Shown one piece after another: positions 4,719 through 5,921 of a stretch of DNA of 5,921 bases. Origin of the DNA: Bacillota bacterium (GTDB lineage: Bacteria; Bacillota; Dethiobacteria; DTU022); the NCBI GenBank assembly GCA_012510325.1, contig JAAZIG010000193.1, positions 1 through 5,921 of the forward strand, in the 5' to 3' direction. Each line of letters begins with the position of its first letter. Position 1 is the stretch's first letter. The translations under genes were made by a program, and so were the position numbers. The notes under the pieces are model-generated. The model was not told where the DNA came from. It searched no databases and saw only the letters and a program-made list of their open reading frames with translations.

Positions 4719-5606
4719 ATGCTTGCTCAACAGTTGATGAACGGCCTGATCCTAGGCAGCACCTATGCCCTTATCGCTCTGGGCTATACCATGGTCTACG
4801 GTATCATTGAATTGATCAACTTTGCCCACGGCGAGATCTATATGTTCGGCGCCTTTGTTGGGCTAATCCTGGTCACCGTCGCCAAAGTACCCTTTATCCT
4901 GGCTTTTCTTGTGGCCATGGCCGCAGGGGCTCTCCTCGGTATTACCGTGGAGTACCTCGCGTACCGGCCGCTGCGCCAGTCCTCCAGACTGGCCGCACTG
5001 ATCAGCGCCATCGGGGCTTCCATATTTCTTTCAAATCTGGCCCTGCTGATCATGGGAGCAAAGCCGTATAATTTCCCGAGCCCCTTTGAACCGAAAGTTT
5101 ACCCCGTGGCGCTCTTTGGGAAATCGCTTTTTGTGATCTCCAGAGTGGAGCTCATCGTTCTGACAGCCTCCCTGCTGATGATGCTCGGCCTCACATTTAT
5201 TGTGCAGCGGACCAAAATCGGCAAAGCGATGCGGGCAACAGCCCAGGATAAAGACACCGCCAGCCTCATGGGCATCAATATAAACAGAATTATCACGGTA
5301 ACTTTTGCCATCGGCTCGGCTCTGGGCGCCGCCGCCGGAGTGATGGTGGGAATCTATTTTCGCACAGTCACCCCGACGATGGGCCTGATGCCGGGCTTAA
5401 AAGGTTTTGTCGCCGCTGTCATCGGCGGCATCGGCAATATCCCCGGGGCGATGTTCGGAGGAATTCTTCTGGGGATCGCCGAAGTAATGGGCGCCGCCTA
5501 TATCTCCTCGCAGTACCGCGATGCGGTCGCCTTTGCTCTGCTAATTATTGTCCTGCTGTTCAAGCCCTCGGGCCTGTTTGGCAGCCATGTTCAGGAGAAG
5601 GTATAA
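4719..5606 (+). CDS. livH: Branched-chain amino-acid ABC transporter permease LivH
   Basis: A 295-residue inner-membrane permease that pairs with LivM to form the channel of the transporter. The opening QQLMNGLILGSTYALIALGY and the next stretch INFAHGEIYMFGA (33-45) are the family's signature. VEYLAYRPLRQSSRLAALIS (77-96) and RTKIGKAMRATAQDKDTASL (164-183) follow; the latter lies where the cytoplasmic coupling loop that contacts the LivG/LivF ATPases is expected. GIGNIPGAMFGG (237-248) and FKPSGLFG (281-288) mark the C-terminus. About eight hydrophobic segments are visible. The ATG at 4719 has GGGAG 12 nt upstream, a somewhat long spacing, which together with the hairpin before it may lower translation relative to livK. 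Length is normal and the gene is intact. livM follows after 37 nt. Confidence 0.95.
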   Translation: MLAQQLMNGLILGSTYALIALGYTMVYGIIELINFAHGEIYMFGAFVGLILVTVAKVPFILAFLVAMAAGALLGITVEYLAYRPLRQSSRLAALISAIGASIFLSNLALLIMGAKPYNFPSPFEPKVYPVALFGKSLFVISRVELIVLTASLLMMLGLTFIVQRTKIGKAMRATAQDKDTASLMGININRIITVTFAIGSALGAAAGVMVGIYFRTVTPTMGLMPGLKGFVAAVIGGIGNIPGAMFGGILLGIAEVMGAAYISSQYRDAVAFALLIIVLLFKPSGLFGSHVQEKV

Positions 5607-5629
5607 TCTTGCTTGGGAAGAGATTGAAG

Positions 5630-5636
5630 AAGGTGA
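5630..5636 (+). promoter_or_regulatory. Ribosome binding site that fixes the TTG start of livM
   Basis: AAGGTGA lies 7 nt before the TTG at 5644. With the in-frame TGA just upstream (5638-5640) it leaves TTG as the only supported start. Confidence 0.7.
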
Positions 5637-5643
5637 ATGAGCA

Positions 5644-5921
5644 TTGATCGGCGCGTACTACCTGCAGCTACTCATCCTTGTCGGGATCAACACTATTATG
5701 GCGATCAGCCTTAACCTGATCATCGGCTATACGGGGCAGCTTTCCATCGGACACGCCGCCTTTATGAGCCTGGGCGCCTACGGCTCCGCCCTGGTCACCC
5801 TGCATTTCGGCTACCCCTTTTTGGTTTCGCTGCTGTGCGGTGCTCTGCTGGCCGCCATCTTCGGGGTGATCATCGGCCTGCCCACACTGCGGCTGAAAGG
5901 GGACTACCTCGCTATCGCCAC
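5644..5921 (+). CDS. livM: Branched-chain amino-acid ABC transporter permease LivM, 5' part only
   Basis: The first 92 codons of the second permease subunit; the gene continues past the right edge. The frame reads IGAYYLQLLILVGINTIMA, then SLNLIIGYTGQLSIGHAAFM (22-41), GAYGSALVTLHFGYPF, and IIGLPTLRLKGDYLAIA (76-92). The GYTGQLSIGHAAF segment and LRLKGDYLAIA are hallmarks of LivM. Three hydrophobic segments are visible. The start is TTG at 5644-5646, because an in-frame TGA lies at 5638-5640 and no ATG or GTG precedes the conserved region. AAGGTGA (5630-5636) lies 7 nt upstream, a good ribosome binding site. An ATG at 5637 is in another frame and does not give LivM. The ATPases livG and livF are expected downstream but are not in view. 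Confidence 0.93.
   Translation, partial: MIGAYYLQLLILVGINTIMAISLNLIIGYTGQLSIGHAAFMSLGAYGSALVTLHFGYPFLVSLLCGALLAAIFGVIIGLPTLRLKGDYLAIA

Noticed and set aside
1..5921. CRISPR arrays, tRNA or rRNA genes, complete insertion sequences
   Set aside because: No regularly spaced repeats, no cloverleaf or rRNA-like sequence, and no transposase reading frame were recognised on either strand.

Overview
The window looks like chromosomal DNA from an anaerobic, fairly GC-rich member of the Bacillota (Clostridia-type Firmicutes). This rests on the carD - PIN/TRAM protein (YacL type) - ispD - ispF order, which is a typical Firmicutes arrangement, on strong AGGAGG-like ribosome binding sites, on sigma-A-like promoters, and on a lipoprotein rather than periplasmic substrate-binding protein. 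Genus and species cannot be fixed from this sequence.

The left half (1-3090) is read on the minus strand. From the centre leftwards it holds carD (RNA polymerase-binding regulator), a membrane-anchored PIN-TRAM protein like Bacillus YacL, ispD and ispF (steps 3 and 5 of the MEP isoprenoid pathway), and the first 41 codons of a small membrane protein of the AtpZ type, which usually opens an F-type ATP synthase operon. The PIN-TRAM gene, ispD and ispF are 2 nt apart at each junction and probably form one transcript. A separate promoter candidate precedes the PIN-TRAM gene, and carD has its own well-formed extended -10 promoter.

The right half (3497-5921) is read on the plus strand and starts a branched-chain (or related hydrophobic) amino-acid ABC transporter operon: livK (lipoprotein receptor), a perfect 12-bp hairpin, livH and the start of livM. 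The ATPase genes livG and livF would be expected beyond the right edge.

The two halves diverge from a 406-bp intergenic region (3091-3496). It carries the carD promoter, a GC-rich cluster of small hairpins, an AT-rich stretch with a long imperfect inverted repeat, a 14-bp palindrome, and the livK promoter. This is the least explained part of the window.

I found no novel defence, mobile or secondary-metabolite system. The most interesting points are an apparent CTG start for ispF (its conserved N-terminus has no ATG, GTG or TTG in reach, but it shares the AAAAGGGGG-N8-start layout of livK), and the unexplained dyads in the carD-livK intergenic region.
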